Shown here: positions 62,387 to 64,000 of the stretch, one piece after another
Position numbering within the stretch: position 1 is the first letter of the stretch
Layout: each line of letters opens with the position of its first letter
Assembly: GCF_023715895.1 (NCBI RefSeq)
Contig: NZ_JAMBOO010000006.1
Span: forward strand, 1 to 64,000
Origin: Domibacillus indicus
Lineage (GTDB): Bacteria; Bacillota; Bacilli; Bacillales; Domibacillaceae
DNA: 64,000 nt
Direction of reading: 5' to 3'
The notes under the pieces: model-generated
Told to the model about the DNA's origin: nothing
Seen by the model: the letters and a program-made list of their open reading frames with translations, nothing else
Database searches by the model: none
Translations under genes and position numbers: made by a program

Positions 62387-63547
62387 TCATTGGTCACCAC
62401 TATGGTCACTCGACTTGAACAATTCATCAAACGTGCCAGCCGCTTCAAGCTGCATCGATGGTAAAACATGACTGTATGTGTTCAACGTCACCGTTACATT
62501 TTTGTGACCAAGCCGCTCCTGAATGATTTTCGGATTCACCTTATTAGCCAGCAAGAACGTGGCATGTGTATGTCTTAGATCATGAAGACGGATTTTGGGA
62601 AGTCCTAACTGCTGGACGGTCACCTTAAACGCTCGTCTAAAGTTATTTGGATGCACCCAGTTTCCGTTTTTCGTACAAACAACTAAATCATATTGAAGGT
62701 ACTCATCTGCCAGCACCTCTCGCTCACGAAGGATACCCTCACGATGTGCTTTCAGGCTACTCAGCAGAGCGTCAGGGACATAGACAACTCTTAGAGCGGC
62801 ATTGGTCTTCCCTTCATCGATAAAGCCGTACACGCTATCCTCATCGATCTTACTAAGTGTTTGGCGAATGAAGATTCGTTTACCTTCAAAGTCAATGTCA
62901 CTCCAACGTAATCCAAGGACCTCACCCATCCGCATACCTGTCTGAGCGGAAATATTGAAGCCGATAAAATGTCTTGTTAAGTTCAACACTCGCTGAGGAG
63001 CGTCTAAAAACAACATTATTTCATCCGCTGTCCATACCCGAAGCTTTTTTGGCATTCTTGGCAATGAAATATCGTCTAACATTGACTTGTTTAAGATGCC
63101 TTTCTGAGAAGCCTTATAAAGCACTTCTGCCACGATACCGTAAGCAGCTCGGATTGTCGCTGGAGACAGTTTACGCTCTTTGTGGAGTGTCTGAATATAG
63201 GTCTGTATGATTAATTCATTGAACTCATTCATTCGTACATCCCCAATATACGGCACAATGTTGTAGCGGATTTGCTGCTCATAATTTTGAATTGTACTCG
63301 GCTTTAGCTTAATCTTTTTTGCATTGAACCACTGTTCCAGATACTTGTGAAAATGAAGCTTAGATATGCTGACTTCTTTTTCTTCACTGATTTGTACTTG
63401 AAGTTTTGCCAGTGCTATCTTAGCTTCTTTTTTTGTTTCAAATCCCCTTCTGCGATATTGATTTCTCTTTCCGCTAAAAGGGTCTTTCCCTGCATCTAAA
63501 ACAAAATAATATTTTCCCGTATTTAAATCTTTTTTTATTGAAGTCAT
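62387..63547 (-). CDS. int: Tyrosine site-specific integrase
   Basis: This 386-residue phage/ICE-type recombinase integrates and excises DNA at attachment sites. The N-terminal AP2-like arm-binding domain (YYFVLDAGKDPFSGKRNQYR) is followed by a SAM-like core-binding domain (about 60-150). The catalytic domain has the first arginine in QTGMRMGEVLGLRW, HDLRHTHATF, the LGHKN histidine and the nucleophile tyrosine in LNTYSHVL, so the active set is complete. It lies at the junction with the broken queF, as expected for an element-encoded integrase beside its attachment site. An in-frame GTG three codons upstream is an alternative start. Confidence 0.95.
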   Translation of the reverse strand: MTSIKKDLNTGKYYFVLDAGKDPFSGKRNQYRRRGFETKKEAKIALAKLQVQISEEKEVSISKLHFHKYLEQWFNAKKIKLKPSTIQNYEQQIRYNIVPYIGDVRMNEFNELIIQTYIQTLHKERKLSPATIRAAYGIVAEVLYKASQKGILNKSMLDDISLPRMPKKLRVWTADEIMLFLDAPQRVLNLTRHFIGFNISAQTGMRMGEVLGLRWSDIDFEGKRIFIRQTLSKIDEDSVYGFIDEGKTNAALRVVYVPDALLSSLKAHREGILREREVLADEYLQYDLVVCTKNGNWVHPNNFRRAFKVTVQQLGLPKIRLHDLRHTHATFLLANKVNPKIIQERLGHKNVTVTLNTYSHVLPSMQLEAAGTFDELFKSSDHSGDQ

Positions 63548-63640
63548 TGTCACCACTCATCTCTCTAGGTGATGTGACTTACATTATACGCAAATTCATT
63601 TTAGCACATTTTTTAATCAGAAATAAGAAAATGCAAAAAC

Positions 63641-63680
63641 AAAAGGAGCTAAACCTTTTCATAGTAAGGTTTAACTCCTT
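63641..63680 (-). terminator. Terminator of the gene at the right edge
   Basis: AAGGAGCTAAACCTT and AAGGTTTAACTCCTT pair with one mismatch around an 8-nt loop. The reverse strand continues TTTTGTTTTTG. It lies about 28 bp past the stop codon of the partial gene. Confidence 0.82.
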
Positions 63681-63707
63681 CTTTGTTATATATCCTCTAT
63701 CTCATTG

Positions 63708-64000
63708 TTAATCTGTCCCATCAATAAATGCTCTAACCTCTTTCTCCCTGCTAGAATTCCATTTACTAATTTCCTCACTAATATCCCAAAAATCATCGAT
63801 GTCTAAATCCGAAACTTTAGGCTCTAAATCTTCATCAATAATATAACTGCATGGCAACACCCTACTGTTCTCTATAACGCTATCTTTCTCGCCATCCCAA
63901 TCTATTTTGAAATAGATAAAGAAAATTACAATGCCCCATTTTGCTTGATAAATAAAAAAGCCTAATCCAAAGGAACACTTAGTTATTTTGTTTGCTTTAT
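63708..64000 (-). CDS. Partial gene at window edge, unknown protein of the mobile element
   Basis: A reverse-strand frame is open from the window edge to a TAA at 63708, covering 96 codons. It shows a hydrophobic stretch (GFFIYQAKWGIVIFFIYF) near its visible start. An acidic C-terminal part follows (IIDEDLEPKVSDLDIDDFWD) and ends AFIDGTD. It has no start codon in view, so it is the 3' end of a longer gene. No family is recognised. AT content is higher than in the chromosomal genes to the left, in keeping with horizontally acquired DNA. Confidence 0.55.
   Translation of the reverse strand, partial: KANKITKCSFGLGFFIYQAKWGIVIFFIYFKIDWDGEKDSVIENSRVLPCSYIIDEDLEPKVSDLDIDDFWDISEEISKWNSSREKEVRAFIDGTD

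Overview
The window is a chromosomal segment of an endospore-forming, flagellated member of the Bacillaceae with moderate GC content. It starts inside a reverse-strand 16S rRNA gene. Two blocks keep the gene order known from Bacillus subtilis: rrn-ygxA-ygzB-perR-bcp-hemL-ygaE-ygaD-ntdP, and sspE-fabL-mutY-yfhP-yfhJ-yfhH-recX-yfhF. A gamma-type spore protein, a cortex deacetylase (PdaA) and candidate sigma-G promoters point to sporulation. motAB with a textbook sigma-D promoter points to swimming motility. The genus cannot be fixed from the sequence alone; a Bacillus/Domibacillus-like relative fits.

Layout: 1-600 rRNA start, leader hairpin and tandem promoters. 0.6-9 kb peroxide regulator, peroxiredoxin, heme precursor enzyme and transporters. 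9-14.8 kb spore protein, fatty acid synthesis, DNA repair and the yfh cluster. 14.8-20.2 kb rRNA methylation, cortex deacetylase, fumarase and a cation/proton exchanger. 20.2-25.6 kb P1B-type metal efflux ATPase behind a perfect PerR box plus a Fur box, then membrane proteins and a sodium/alanine symporter. 25.6-31 kb chemoreceptor, DJ-1 family protein, flagellar stator and an EAL protein. 31-34.2 kb NsrR/Hmp nitric oxide defence and an M29 aminopeptidase. 34.2-45.4 kb glutamate synthase with GltC, a LysR regulator, argF, a thioesterase and mreBH. 45.4-47.5 kb nitric oxide synthase and an SdpR/SdpI pair. 47.5-53.1 kb SAM riboswitch, YitJ-type methyltransferase/reductase and MetH. 53-60.3 kb MMPL exporter with TetR regulator, cold shock protein, several small proteins, an erythromycin esterase homologue and an M50 peptidase. 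60.3-64 kb accessory region with unknown helical proteins, a truncated queF, a tyrosine integrase and the edge of a mobile element.

Several parts form linked circuits. PerR (2.0-2.5 kb) has a PerR box at its own promoter and probably controls the metal exporter at 20.5 kb. Nitric oxide is made by NOS (45.4 kb) and removed by Hmp, whose promoter carries an NsrR-type operator next to nsrR. The riboswitch-controlled yitJ-metH pair remakes methionine.

The most unusual signals lie outside genes. The 3' region of argF holds three hairpins whose stems differ but whose 7-nt loops are nearly identical (ATTGGAG/ATCGGAG). Two intergenic regions hold palindromic elements bracketed by duplicated terminator hairpins. 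The queF gene is cut by an integrative element.
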